From positions 1 to 64,000 of the forward strand of contig NZ_WNJZ01000008.1 in assembly GCF_024433635.1 (NCBI RefSeq): a stretch of DNA of 64,000 nucleotides. Direction: 5' to 3'. This stretch comes from Ruminococcus sp. zg-924. Its GTDB lineage: Bacteria; Bacillota; Clostridia; Oscillospirales; Acutalibacteraceae. The position numbers and the translations under genes are program-made. A model generated the notes under the pieces. The model did not search any database and was not told the DNA's origin. It was given only the letters and a program-made list of their open reading frames with translations. This document shows positions 41,087-49,603 of this stretch, one piece after another (the first letter of the stretch is position 1; each line of letters opens with the position of its first letter).

Positions 41087-41838
41087 GCCTTGTTCTCCCT
41101 TGCTTCCTCCATAAAATCCCGCCGATACTGCGACGGCGTGACGCCTTCGTTTTTCTTGAACACCTTGGTGAACACCCGGTAATCCCCATAGCCGCATTTT
41201 TCGGAGACTTCCCCAATCGGGCGGTCCGTGGTCAGCAGCAGCTCCTTCGCCTTTTCCATACGGATATTGGTGAGGTAGGCAAGGAAGTTTACCCCGATCT
41301 CGCTCTTGAAGAGCTGGCTGATATACTGGGGGTTCAGGTGAAATTCCTCTCCCAGCACGGAAAGGTTGATATCGTCCGCCAGACGTTCCCGAAGGTAGCG
41401 TGTCAGCGCATGAATGGTGCGCTCCTCCTCCTGGCTCTCCGGCTGCGCAAGCTGCCTTTGATAAAGGGTGATCTTCAGATTATCAATACACGCGCCGAAT
41501 TCCTCATAGTTTACAGGTTTCAGAATATAGTCGGTAATTTTCAGCCGCAGCGCTTCCCGGCAGTAGGCAAAATCATCGTAGCCGGAAACAATCACAAACG
41601 CCATGTCCGGGTGTTTGAGTCGGGCGGTCTGAATCACCTTCAAGCCGTTCATAATAGGGATATTGATATCCATGATGACAATATCCGGAATGAGGCTGTC
41701 GATTTTCCCCAGGGCCTCCATGCCGTCGGCCGCCTCGCCTACCACCTGGCAGTCGTGGGCCTCCCAATCGAACAGCCGCTTGAAACCCTCCCGGATCATG
41801 ATCTCGTCGTCCACTAAAAGAACCCTCAGCTTTTTCAT
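41083..41838 (-). CDS. YesN-like response regulator (receiver plus AraC HTH)
   Basis: Receiver with DDE near residue 11, phospho-acceptor Asp in DIVIMDINIPIMNG, Ser in VSGYDDF and Lys in ILKPVNY, then an AraC/XylS domain (LSVLGEEFHLNPQYISQLFKSEIG ... IGEVSEKCGYGDYRVFTKVFKK). 251 residues. Its gene overlaps the kinase gene by ATGA. AraC domains bind tandem half-sites two helical turns apart, which is exactly the pattern of the five 42-bp elements; it is therefore the natural regulator of those promoters. Confidence 0.94.
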   Translation of the reverse strand: MKKLRVLLVDDEIMIREGFKRLFDWEAHDCQVVGEAADGMEALGKIDSLIPDIVIMDINIPIMNGLKVIQTARLKHPDMAFVIVSGYDDFAYCREALRLKITDYILKPVNYEEFGACIDNLKITLYQRQLAQPESQEEERTIHALTRYLRERLADDINLSVLGEEFHLNPQYISQLFKSEIGVNFLAYLTNIRMEKAKELLLTTDRPIGEVSEKCGYGDYRVFTKVFKKNEGVTPSQYRRDFMEEARENKA

Positions 41839-43136
41839 TTTAACACCTCCAGTGGGAGCAGAAGATGGGCTGTCACACCGCCCGTTTCATTTTCCGTGTA
41901 GGAAAGTCCATACGCCTGCCCACAAAGAAGCTTGATCCGCTTCTGTACATTGAGAAGCCCTATACTGTTGCCGGTGAGCTTGGGAGGCCGCTTGGCGTAA
42001 CCCTCCAAAAGCGCGTCGATTTCCGCCTTCTTGTCCGTAGAGAATCCGCTCCCCGTGTCCCGGACGCAGATTTCCATCGCGCCATCCGCTGTTTTTTGCG
42101 CAGAAATTGTTACGCTTCCCCGGTAGCCCTTGTTTTTCAGACCGTGGAGCAGGCTGTTCTCCACGATGGGCTGCAAAATGAAATTGGGTACCTGCGCCCC
42201 GCCGAGATCCGGGTCGATATCGTACTGGCACTTTAGCTCCGGGTAACGATAGCACATCAGCTCCATATACGCCTCCAAAAGCTCTATTTCATCGTCCAGT
42301 GTCACCATGGGCCGATCTACCTTCACGCTGAGCCGGAAGAAGTCCACCAGCCGCATGAGCAGGTCAGCAACCTTCTTGTCGTCGTTTAGCTGCGCCTGGA
42401 TACGGATGGTATCCAAGGTATTGTAGAGAAAATGGGGATTGACCTGACTTTTCAGGTACAGCATGGACATTTTCTGCTCGGTAAGCTCCGCCCGGAGTGC
42501 CTCCGGGTTTTCCAGCGTCAGGTAGAAGGACAGTGTCATAAGGGTCAGTCCCATGCCGCTGATTAGCCAGTCGGGATGAAACCCCTGCAAAACGCAGACG
42601 GTGAGCTCAATGATGAGGGCGATGCCGATGGCGGTCTTCCGCTTGGTGCCGATTCTTTTCCGGTTCTGAATCAGTAATACTGCGCACATGACCAGATAGA
42701 CAGCCACGGCGGCATAGCACACAACCGCATAAGGGCCAGAGGAGTAGTTGCTGATCGGCGAGACAGTATAGGTCATAGGCAGGAATAAGCTGCCCGCCAC
42801 CCCAACGGCAAGAAAGATCCGCGCGGGAATGTCCAGCTTTCGGGGCTTGCCCGTCTCCTCCTGCACCAAAATGGCGATGTACTGGTAGAACAAAAAGATC
42901 ACCACCACCATACTCCCGGTAAAGAGCCGGTGGATGATCTCGTTCAAAAGCGTCGGTACCGTGTCCAGATGGTTGACGGTGTATACCGTCGTCCCGTCCA
43001 ATATCAGATGAACCAGCATAACAAGGAGCAGCACAGAAAAGGTTTTGTGCAGTGCCGAGCGCTCCTTCTCGGCCGAAAAGTACAGATAGGCTACGAAAGC
43101 CAACACCCCAAACAGCGCAATTTCCATTCGCAGCAT
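41835..43136 (-). CDS. YesM/LytS-like sensor histidine kinase
   Basis: About six to seven N-terminal helices (residues 1-205) form a membrane sensor without a large outer domain; then SQVNPHFLYNTLDTI with the phospho-acceptor His, and a C-terminal ATPase (QPIVENSLLHG as N box, VRDTGSGF as G1, NSIGLLNVQKRI as G2). 433 residues, complete. It has regulon site 5 directly upstream, so the system appears to turn on its own genes. The multi-helix sensor suggests a membrane-soluble or envelope signal. Confidence 0.92.
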   Translation of the reverse strand: MLRMEIALFGVLAFVAYLYFSAEKERSALHKTFSVLLLVMLVHLILDGTTVYTVNHLDTVPTLLNEIIHRLFTGSMVVVIFLFYQYIAILVQEETGKPRKLDIPARIFLAVGVAGSLFLPMTYTVSPISNYSSGPYAVVCYAAVAVYLVMCAVLLIQNRKRIGTKRKTAIGIALIIELTVCVLQGFHPDWLISGMGLTLMTLSFYLTLENPEALRAELTEQKMSMLYLKSQVNPHFLYNTLDTIRIQAQLNDDKKVADLLMRLVDFFRLSVKVDRPMVTLDDEIELLEAYMELMCYRYPELKCQYDIDPDLGGAQVPNFILQPIVENSLLHGLKNKGYRGSVTISAQKTADGAMEICVRDTGSGFSTDKKAEIDALLEGYAKRPPKLTGNSIGLLNVQKRIKLLCGQAYGLSYTENETGGVTAHLLLPLEVLK

Positions 43137-43160
43137 AGCCGTATCACTCCTTTTTGTTTC

Positions 43161-43224
43161 ATTCTATCAGTTTTGCAGCTTCTCGGATAGGCGGAAAATG
43201 CAGAAGAATGTGTCGATTCTATAG
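43161..43224 (-). promoter_or_regulatory. Regulon promoter, site 5 (autoregulation)
   Basis: 42-bp element at 43183-43224, 16 bp, TAGAAT (43161-43166) on the minus strand; the kinase ATG follows 25 bp later. It is the most diverged of the five, as often seen for autoregulatory sites, yet spacing is kept exactly. Confidence 0.78.
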
Positions 43225-43338
43225 GTGATGTTATCCGCTTACCGAGAAGAACTTTCTTTCCGTTGTCTTGCCGAGTCCTAAAAGTTGTAACAGCAGTCAT
43301 TCTTTTCTCCTTCCCATATCGTTTATGTAAAAGCAAAA
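43225..43338. other. Short junction with an ORF remnant
   Basis: On the minus strand an ATG after AGAAAAGA opens MTAVTTFRTRQDNGKKVLLG and then runs into the regulon promoter without a stop of its own. It looks like the 5' end of an ICE gene cut off by the cargo. Confidence 0.3.
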
Positions 43339-43569
43339 TCAAAATTGTTTCTTATCGCCCGATTCCGGTATAAACTCGCAGATATCTCCGATATTTACCT
43401 GCAGACAGAAACAAATCTTTTTGAGTATCGACAGAGAGACTTCTTCGTCACGGTTAAGTCTTGTCAGCGTGTTGGGGGATATATCGGCAGCCCTACGAAG
43501 GTCAGCTCTGCTCATTTTCCGATCTATTAAAAGCTTCCACAGTTTGTTATAGCTAATTGTGATTGCCAT
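43339..43569 (-). CDS. Small XRE/Cro-type regulator (second copy)
   Basis: 76 residues: ISYNKLWKLLIDRKMSRADL, DISPNTLTRLNRDEEVSLSI and VNIGDICEFIPES. Paralogue of 18322-18534, same length and position relative to a winged-helix gene. Next to the VirD4 gene, it is probably the ICE-backbone copy and the other the derived one. Its targets may include the TGACAGGT palindrome shared by both copies. Confidence 0.85.
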   Translation of the reverse strand: MAITISYNKLWKLLIDRKMSRADLRRAADISPNTLTRLNRDEEVSLSILKKICFCLQVNIGDICEFIPESGDKKQF

Positions 43570-43770
43570 ACCTTTTTCGTCCCCCTTGTCATTGTACAGC
43601 CTATTTTAGCATGAATTGCGCCAATTTACCATATGATTTCAATAATCTTTCGTAAAATATCGCAACATCTTGCGAAAACATATTATCAACTTGTTTGCTG
43701 GGATATCTGTTATTCTTTCTTTCTGCTGTAATATGCTTTCAGATGGGAGGTTCACCTTCTCCTGCCATGA

Positions 43771-43789
43771 TGACAGGTACCACCTGTCA
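43771..43789. promoter_or_regulatory. Conserved palindrome, copy 2
   Basis: Identical to 18713-18731 (TGACAGGT-ACC-ACCTGTCA) although the surrounding DNA has drifted. Lies between the winged-helix gene and the XRE gene. Confidence 0.6.
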
Positions 43790-43837
43790 CCAAAAGGGCA
43801 CAGCACCCTCTTGGCGGCAGGTGTATTTTTCATTCCG

Positions 43838-44098
43838 TCAATGATTGCGGATTTTATAAAGCAGGCTGCTCTTTCCGCCTTTGGTGCGGTATCGCTGCTC
43901 CGTTTCAAGGAGTCCTGCTTTTCTCAAATCCCGCAGCGCTCTGCGGACAGTAGACTGCGACAGCTTGAGTTCTTTTGCAATAGTAGGAATTGCAGGCCAG
44001 CACTCGCCGTCCTTATTCGCCCTGTCCATAAGATAAATATACACGGAGATTGCCCGATGGGGCAGCTCCATGCGGTATAAAAAATCAAGCCTGCCCAT
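43838..44098 (-). CDS. Winged-helix DNA-binding protein
   Basis: 86 residues: LPHRAISVYIYLMDRANKDG, WPAIPTIAKELKLSQSTVRR (recognition helix) and a basic wing LLETEQRYRTKGGKSSLLYK. This is the helix-turn-helix fold of replication-initiator and GntR-like proteins on clostridial ICEs. The start overlaps the end of the VirD4 gene by 14 bp, so it belongs to the transfer operon. A broken copy is at 18729-18971. Confidence 0.82.
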   Translation of the reverse strand: MGRLDFLYRMELPHRAISVYIYLMDRANKDGECWPAIPTIAKELKLSQSTVRRALRDLRKAGLLETEQRYRTKGGKSSLLYKIRNH

Positions 44099-46001
44099 CG
44101 GACTTTACCTCCTGTTCCTGTGTAGTGACCGGCTGATGACTTCTGCGGCTTCTCGGCGCCGTCTGCACAGGCACACCGCCGCTTCGCCGTTTCTCCTTAT
44201 CCTGTGGCCTTGCTGACTTTGGATCGTTCTTTTCTGCTATCTGCTGATCCTGACCGCCGGATACGCCGCTTTCTTCAGGCGGAGCCAGAGGCTCTAACAG
44301 TTCCGGGTGGTACTTTTTCACAATGCCGTCCAAGATATCCTTCTTTGCGGCATACTCCACCTTGCGGTTGCCCTGATCCGGTATCTCGTATGGGTGCTTT
44401 TCATCAAACTGAATGCCCCACTTGAAGAACAACTTCAGTTTGACCTTCATGGGATAGAAGCCGGTTTTCATCACCACAAATTGGCCTTTGGGCATGGATT
44501 TCAGCTCGTCCGGCGTCATTAACGGTCTTTCTATCATCTGTAGGGATTCTGACGGATCGTTCTTGCTCCGGCTGACGGAGCCGGACATAACGGTTCGGCT
44601 ACCCAGCGCTTTGGAGAGGGTTTCCGCTGAGCTTGACTGGGGCGCAAAGCCGCCGAAGATGGTGAGCTGGGTGTTGTCTACGATGATCTCCGCCCCTTCC
44701 TTGCCGTAGTTCTTTTCGAGCTGGGAAAAGGACTGAATAATGGGTACGATCTGCAAGCGTCTTGAACGGGAGGCGGAGAACATCATCTCGGCAGACTCGA
44801 TTTTCGGTAGCGTGCCGTACTCATCGCAGAAGAACACACAGCGGTTTTTCAGCTTGCCGCCGTTCTCATCCGCAACCGCAAGGATTTCCCGATAGAGCTG
44901 CTGGATGATCAGGCTGATCATGAAAAAGGTTGCCGGATTTTCCTCCGGCATAATAATAAACAGCGCAGATTTCTCCTTGCAAAACTTTTCAGCGTCAATC
45001 TCCGTATCAAAGCAGAGAATTTGTTCCAGCTCTGAATCAAGGAAAGCGTTCAGGCGGGACAGCGCCGTGGACATGACGGATGCCATACTCTGTTCGGCTG
45101 TATTCAGTGCCGCACCCGCAAACCATTTCGCCTTATGATCGTTGGGAAGCATCTCCATGAGCTGCTGAAACTGATTTTTGCCTTTCTTACCGGAGGGGGC
45201 GAGCAATTCCTGAATGATTTTGAACACCGATACGATGTGCCGCTGTTCCGGTCTGCAGAATTCCGCTACCAGTAGGATGGTTGCTGTGAGTAAGCCTTCG
45301 GCCGCATCGTAGAAATAGGCGTTCTGCCCGAAGGATGCGGCATCCATTCCCGACAGGATAATGGTTTTGGAGATGATTTTGGCGTATTTCTCGCACCGTG
45401 CCTTGTAGACCAGCTTGTCAGGATTCGCCTGATACAGATCCATATACTTGTTTACGAGGTGCAGGAGGTTATTGCCGTTGCTCCTTGTGGGGTTTCGCAA
45501 ATCGATCACCGATACATGGTAGCCGTAGTCCTTGGCGATCTGCCCGTAGTTTCGCATGATATCGCCTTTGGTATCGGTGGAGAGCCAGCTCATGCCGGAG
45601 GCGCAGGCATACTCAATGCAGGGATACAGCCAGTAGGCGGTTTTACCGACACCTGCCGCACCGATCATCAGCGCATGGACATCTCCGGTATCCACCATTG
45701 CCGTCGTATTTCCGGTGCATCCCACAACAATGCCCTGCGGAAGCGGTTCTCCCTCAGCGGTAGTCGGCGCCTTACCGTTCTTTGCCTGCTCACGCCATTG
45801 CTCCGGCGTAAACGGGATGTGCCGGTAGGTCTTGCGGATTTCCCGCTTGGTTGCCCAGCGAGCTGTGCCATGCTGACCGTCGCCCACCGTCCGGCTTTTG
45901 ATATTGTTCAGACTGTAGATGTGGGCAAGCAAGGTCACGCCGCCGAGGACGGCGAACATGATCGCACCCACTACAATCAGCAAAGTGATATTGCCCGTCA
46001 T
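44085..46001 (-). CDS. virD4: VirD4-like type IV coupling protein (TraG family)
   Basis: Two N-terminal helices (ITLLIVVGAIMFAVLGGVTL and on), HGTARWATKREIRK as the TraG-family lead-in, Walker A GAAGVGKT at 114-121, DTKGDIMRNY, and Walker B CVFFCDEYGTLPK near 398. 638 residues; an extended Pro/Gln-rich C-terminus may contact cargo. It recruits the relaxase-DNA complex to the secretion channel at the membrane. Gene order relaxase, DUF3991 protein, VirD4 is a common one in clostridial ICEs. Confidence 0.95.
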   Translation of the reverse strand: MTGNITLLIVVGAIMFAVLGGVTLLAHIYSLNNIKSRTVGDGQHGTARWATKREIRKTYRHIPFTPEQWREQAKNGKAPTTAEGEPLPQGIVVGCTGNTTAMVDTGDVHALMIGAAGVGKTAYWLYPCIEYACASGMSWLSTDTKGDIMRNYGQIAKDYGYHVSVIDLRNPTRSNGNNLLHLVNKYMDLYQANPDKLVYKARCEKYAKIISKTIILSGMDAASFGQNAYFYDAAEGLLTATILLVAEFCRPEQRHIVSVFKIIQELLAPSGKKGKNQFQQLMEMLPNDHKAKWFAGAALNTAEQSMASVMSTALSRLNAFLDSELEQILCFDTEIDAEKFCKEKSALFIIMPEENPATFFMISLIIQQLYREILAVADENGGKLKNRCVFFCDEYGTLPKIESAEMMFSASRSRRLQIVPIIQSFSQLEKNYGKEGAEIIVDNTQLTIFGGFAPQSSSAETLSKALGSRTVMSGSVSRSKNDPSESLQMIERPLMTPDELKSMPKGQFVVMKTGFYPMKVKLKLFFKWGIQFDEKHPYEIPDQGNRKVEYAAKKDILDGIVKKYHPELLEPLAPPEESGVSGGQDQQIAEKNDPKSARPQDKEKRRSGGVPVQTAPRSRRSHQPVTTQEQEVKSDGQA

Positions 46002-46061
46002 AAGGCATCACACTTTTGAGGGTTATTTTATCACTCCATTCCTTTTAGTTTTTTCTCTTGC

Positions 46062-46988
46062 TCATAACATCGGCTGCATACATTCTGTTTCTTCCTCCAT
46101 TTCTTCTGCCGGATATAGCAAATCCTCGTTCCAGTCCTTATGGATCGGTACGAGGATTTCATGTTGAATGCCCTTTGTGAAGAGCTTATCGCTGATTCGT
46201 TTTGCCGCCGCCTGTCCCGGCTCATCGCTGTCAAGGCACAGATACACCTTTTGAATCTTTGGGTTATCTTTCATCATCTGCCACAGCACCTGATCGGATA
46301 CACCGCAGGCGGCGGCATAGCTGTGAGCCTTCCATCCGTTCTTGTGGATAGAGATAAAACTCAGCATATCGATAGGCGCTTCAAAAAGATAGAGCCTGTC
46401 GCTTGTGCCGTGCCAGTGAAAGCTGTACTCCGGCAGGCTGCCGTCCTGATTTCCTTTATATGCGCTTTCCGATCCGCTGCCCCGTTTGTGAGCGTGCCTT
46501 GGAATCCCATCCTGATCGAATCCAACGAATATGGCGTTATGATAGTCTGCTGACTCATAAATCATGCCCTTGTGTGTGAAAGCATAGAGAACATCCCGAT
46601 CAATGCCTCTGCGGTTCAGAAGGTAGGCAAAAACCCGCCGCATATTTTCATTCTTTTCCGGCAGCGCAAAAGGTTTTGCCGGTTTTCTCTGAACGGGCGG
46701 CGAGACGGTCAGCGTACCGCCGCAGCCACCCAGCAGGTATTCCATTGCCTCCGGATAGGATTTGTTATAGAACCTGCGGACGAAGTCAATGGCGTCGCCG
46801 CCTTTCTGATCGTATTGGTGAAACCACAGGTTTCCCCGGACGGTTACCTTCTGCGAGCCATCACGCCATTCCAGCTCCGAGCCGGAGCGCTTGAGCGTTT
46901 CGCCCTGCCTTCGGAGCAGATCGGCAATGTCGGTCTGCCTTGCAATCTCTTTTTGTTCATCAGTAAAATGAATATATCCTGTAGACAA
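46062..46988 (-). CDS. DUF3991/toprim-domain protein
   Basis: 308 residues. N-terminal CHC2-like region (DIADLLRRQGETLKRSGSEL, WFHQYDQKGGDAIDFVRRF) resembles a primase zinc-finger domain with its Cys lost; DUF3991 follows (LLNRRGIDRDVLYAFTHKGM), then a toprim fold with LYLFEAPIDMLSF (Glu) and VYLCLDSDEPGQAAAKRI (D-x-D). Such proteins are encoded beside relaxases on ICEs and plasmids and probably act in strand priming or DNA processing during transfer. Confidence 0.85.
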   Translation of the reverse strand: MSTGYIHFTDEQKEIARQTDIADLLRRQGETLKRSGSELEWRDGSQKVTVRGNLWFHQYDQKGGDAIDFVRRFYNKSYPEAMEYLLGGCGGTLTVSPPVQRKPAKPFALPEKNENMRRVFAYLLNRRGIDRDVLYAFTHKGMIYESADYHNAIFVGFDQDGIPRHAHKRGSGSESAYKGNQDGSLPEYSFHWHGTSDRLYLFEAPIDMLSFISIHKNGWKAHSYAAACGVSDQVLWQMMKDNPKIQKVYLCLDSDEPGQAAAKRISDKLFTKGIQHEILVPIHKDWNEDLLYPAEEMEEETECMQPML

Positions 46989-46999
46989 TTTTCTTCCTC

Positions 47000-49180
47000 C
47001 TATCCTTGTTTCATGCCCAGCGCCTCTTTCTTGTCCCGAATTTTTCGCAGCAGTTTCTTGTCAATGAGCGCGCTGCCTTTTCCTCTGCGCTCATCCTCCA
47101 AGCGTTTTTGTATGATCCGGCTGATGTGATGCAGAAGCCGGAAGGTTCCCATTGCCGCCGACCAATTTCGGTTGCTCCGAATGCTGTGGAGAAGCTGTGC
47201 AGCATATTGATTGCCGTGTTCGGCAGCCGATACGAGATACGCCATCGCTTTCTCATAGTCACACTCGATATCCTTGCCGTAGAGATAAACCTTGCCGAGC
47301 TGGTATTCTGCATAGTCATTTCCGTTCTCGGCGGCAATCTCAAAATTGCGGATCGCTTTCCTGATGTCCTTGGCTGCATCCTCGGTGAGTCGTAACTTTC
47401 CGGCAAGGTATGCGGCGTAGGAATTTTTCTGTTCGGTTGCTCTTTCGAGATAGTTGATGGCTCTCTCCAAATCCCGCGGAAGCACTTCACCCTTGTAGAA
47501 CATCTTTCCAAGCAGATATTGTGCAGGAGCGAAGCCTTTGTCTGCCGATTCGGCGAGCAGCTTGATCGCTTCGGGAATGTTTTGCAGAAACAGCTCGCCG
47601 TCAAACAGATTCTTGCCGAGTGTATATTTAGCATATCTGTTTCCTTGCGCGGATGAACGCCGGAGCAGATATTCCGCACGGGACAAATCCTGTTCCACAT
47701 CTTCACCCTTGAGGTATGTCTTGCCGAGCAGATATTCCGCATACTGGTTGTGTTCGTCCACCGATTCCTCCAGCCAGTGCAGGGCGTAGTCCACATTTTT
47801 GGGTGCCTCATCGCCGTGCAGAAACATTTTACCGAGACGGTATTTTGCAACACCGCAACCGAGCTTTGCTGATTCGATCAGATATTCAACCGCCATATTC
47901 GGATTGTAAGTCCTGCTGTCTTTGTCGAGATACTCTTTCGCCCTACTGTAGTAGTTCCACATGAGAGCTGCTTTTTCTTTTGCTGTGAGTATAGGCTCCG
48001 CCTCGATATCGCTCGGTTCGGGATCGGGAGCAGGCTGTTCCTCAGTCTCTTCTATAGGAGTGCGGTCGGCTATAATATTCATCGCTTCCTGAATGACAGT
48101 GTTTTTGATCGACTTGAACTCCGTATTCTGCGAGAGAGGCACACGCTCCGGCAGTTCGTCTGTATAAGTGCGGATGATTTCTTCACGCTTCTCGTACCAC
48201 AGATCATAGAGTGCGGCGATCCGTTCATCGGCGGAAAGTTCATCTATAATGGAATTGATGATTGCTTTAACATCCGCTTTCAGATAGCCGTACACCTTCT
48301 TGCCTGATGTCTTGGAAAGACGGTCGGCAAGATTTAGAAGCAGTTCTTCCAGCTTCGGATTGTCATAGACTCCACTGTTAATTTTGGATACGATCTCTGC
48401 AATTACCTCATGGCTGTTCGTCCGAAGTGTATTACGATGCTCGGTCTGTTTTTCATAAATGCTGATTAAGTCCTGTGCAAAGATATCCTTGGCGAAGGAG
48501 GAACGGAGCGCATTCACTCCTTTGGGGGACAGATATCCCTGTCCTTCCGCTGTGGAGTAAGCGATCAGATGCACATGGGGATGATGGCTTTCGTTATGAA
48601 ACGCAGCAAACCATTTCAAGTTCTGCATGGGGATATTGAGGTTCGCGGACAGCGCTTCGGTCTGTGAGCGAAGCATATCCCGCCATCGCTCTCCTGTATT
48701 GAAGCCCAATCGTTCCGCATCTTCACGCCGAAGGGAGATGATCGCCGTCCACACATTACCTTCATGCAGATTCAGTTCCTCGGATACCTTCGAGAGATTG
48801 ACACTTATTCCGTCATCGGTAAACAAGCCATGCGATCCAAATCGTTCCGCTCTTGGGCGGGTAGCAATGTAGTCGGCATAGGTTTTGGAGTTCATCATCT
48901 GTGAGGCGTTTTCTTCCATCGTTCGTGTAATGAATTCCGAAGCAGTGCCGACTGTTTTGCTTTGCAGATAGTCCTCATACTCCAAACTGTTTTTGCTGTC
49001 GGGAAAATCACGGAGTATTTTTGAGATGAGGTGCTTCTGATTTACCGTGGCAGGCTTCAGTTTGAAGGACTCATCGATCTTATCTACGCCTTCACGGGTA
49101 GCAATATATTTTGCATAGCCGCCGGGCGACAGCTTATCGCTCGGTTTCAGATATTTGAATTTGGTAACGAGCCGAGCCAT
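47000..49180 (-). CDS. MobP-type relaxase fused to Sel1-like repeats
   Basis: The N-terminal relaxase domain has YAKYIATREGV (two Tyr candidates for the nicking residue) and the HUH metal site HNESHHPHVHLIAYS (His195-His204), with FSKDIF-like helices after it. From about residue 430 to 690 there are six or seven Sel1-type repeats of 36 residues (for example YRLGKMFLHGDEAPKNVDYA, YLLGKTYLKGEDVEQDLSRA). MobP3-family relaxases resemble the N-terminal part. It nicks oriT and leads the strand into the recipient; the repeat part should bind a partner protein. Its ATG overlaps the RHH gene's stop. Confidence 0.9.
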   Translation of the reverse strand: MARLVTKFKYLKPSDKLSPGGYAKYIATREGVDKIDESFKLKPATVNQKHLISKILRDFPDSKNSLEYEDYLQSKTVGTASEFITRTMEENASQMMNSKTYADYIATRPRAERFGSHGLFTDDGISVNLSKVSEELNLHEGNVWTAIISLRREDAERLGFNTGERWRDMLRSQTEALSANLNIPMQNLKWFAAFHNESHHPHVHLIAYSTAEGQGYLSPKGVNALRSSFAKDIFAQDLISIYEKQTEHRNTLRTNSHEVIAEIVSKINSGVYDNPKLEELLLNLADRLSKTSGKKVYGYLKADVKAIINSIIDELSADERIAALYDLWYEKREEIIRTYTDELPERVPLSQNTEFKSIKNTVIQEAMNIIADRTPIEETEEQPAPDPEPSDIEAEPILTAKEKAALMWNYYSRAKEYLDKDSRTYNPNMAVEYLIESAKLGCGVAKYRLGKMFLHGDEAPKNVDYALHWLEESVDEHNQYAEYLLGKTYLKGEDVEQDLSRAEYLLRRSSAQGNRYAKYTLGKNLFDGELFLQNIPEAIKLLAESADKGFAPAQYLLGKMFYKGEVLPRDLERAINYLERATEQKNSYAAYLAGKLRLTEDAAKDIRKAIRNFEIAAENGNDYAEYQLGKVYLYGKDIECDYEKAMAYLVSAAEHGNQYAAQLLHSIRSNRNWSAAMGTFRLLHHISRIIQKRLEDERRGKGSALIDKKLLRKIRDKKEALGMKQG

Positions 49181-49590
49181 TATTCGCCCTTCTGCCAGTC
49201 GAGCGCATCTTCAAACGAGAAGGAACCGTTGAGGCGTTTGACCTCTTTTACGCACTCTCCGCGCAGCCGTTCCAGTGATAACGGATCGATGTCATTGACT
49301 GCGGCAAATAGATTTTGCAGGATAGCGATCTCCACCGCCAGTTTGAACAGCAGTCGGCTCTGTTTGTTATCGCTCTCGGCTGCAATGCTTTTCATGTTGG
49401 AGAGGAACGCATTGGGCAGGTAGGATGTGTCTTCCTCCGCTGTGACATGACCAACATAATACCGGATGGCTCGGTCGATGAATTCCGATTGACTTTTGCT
49501 TTTGTCCTTCCGATAGTTGTTCTTTACAAGCTCCAATGTGCTTGGATATGCCCATAATAAAAACTTTTTCTTTCCTTTTGGAGCAGGCAT
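49180..49590 (-). CDS. Relaxosome accessory protein, ribbon-helix-helix (MobC-like)
   Basis: 136 residues. KKKFLLWAYPSTLELVKNNY, then RKDKSKSQSEFIDRAIRYYV is a ribbon-helix-helix: strand, then two helices with the S-x-S-E-F-I turn. The C-terminal half is helical. It lies between the relaxase and the oriT candidate, and its stop overlaps the relaxase start, so it most likely binds oriT and recruits the relaxase. Confidence 0.82.
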   Translation of the reverse strand: MPAPKGKKKFLLWAYPSTLELVKNNYRKDKSKSQSEFIDRAIRYYVGHVTAEEDTSYLPNAFLSNMKSIAAESDNKQSRLLFKLAVEIAILQNLFAAVNDIDPLSLERLRGECVKEVKRLNGSFSFEDALDWQKGE

Positions 49591-49603
49591 AGCATCACCT
49601 CCT

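Noticed and set aside
43091-43342. 83-residue frame upstream of the kinase gene
   Set aside because: It runs through regulon site 5 and into the kinase gene in another frame. Only its first 25 or so codons could be a remnant of a real gene.
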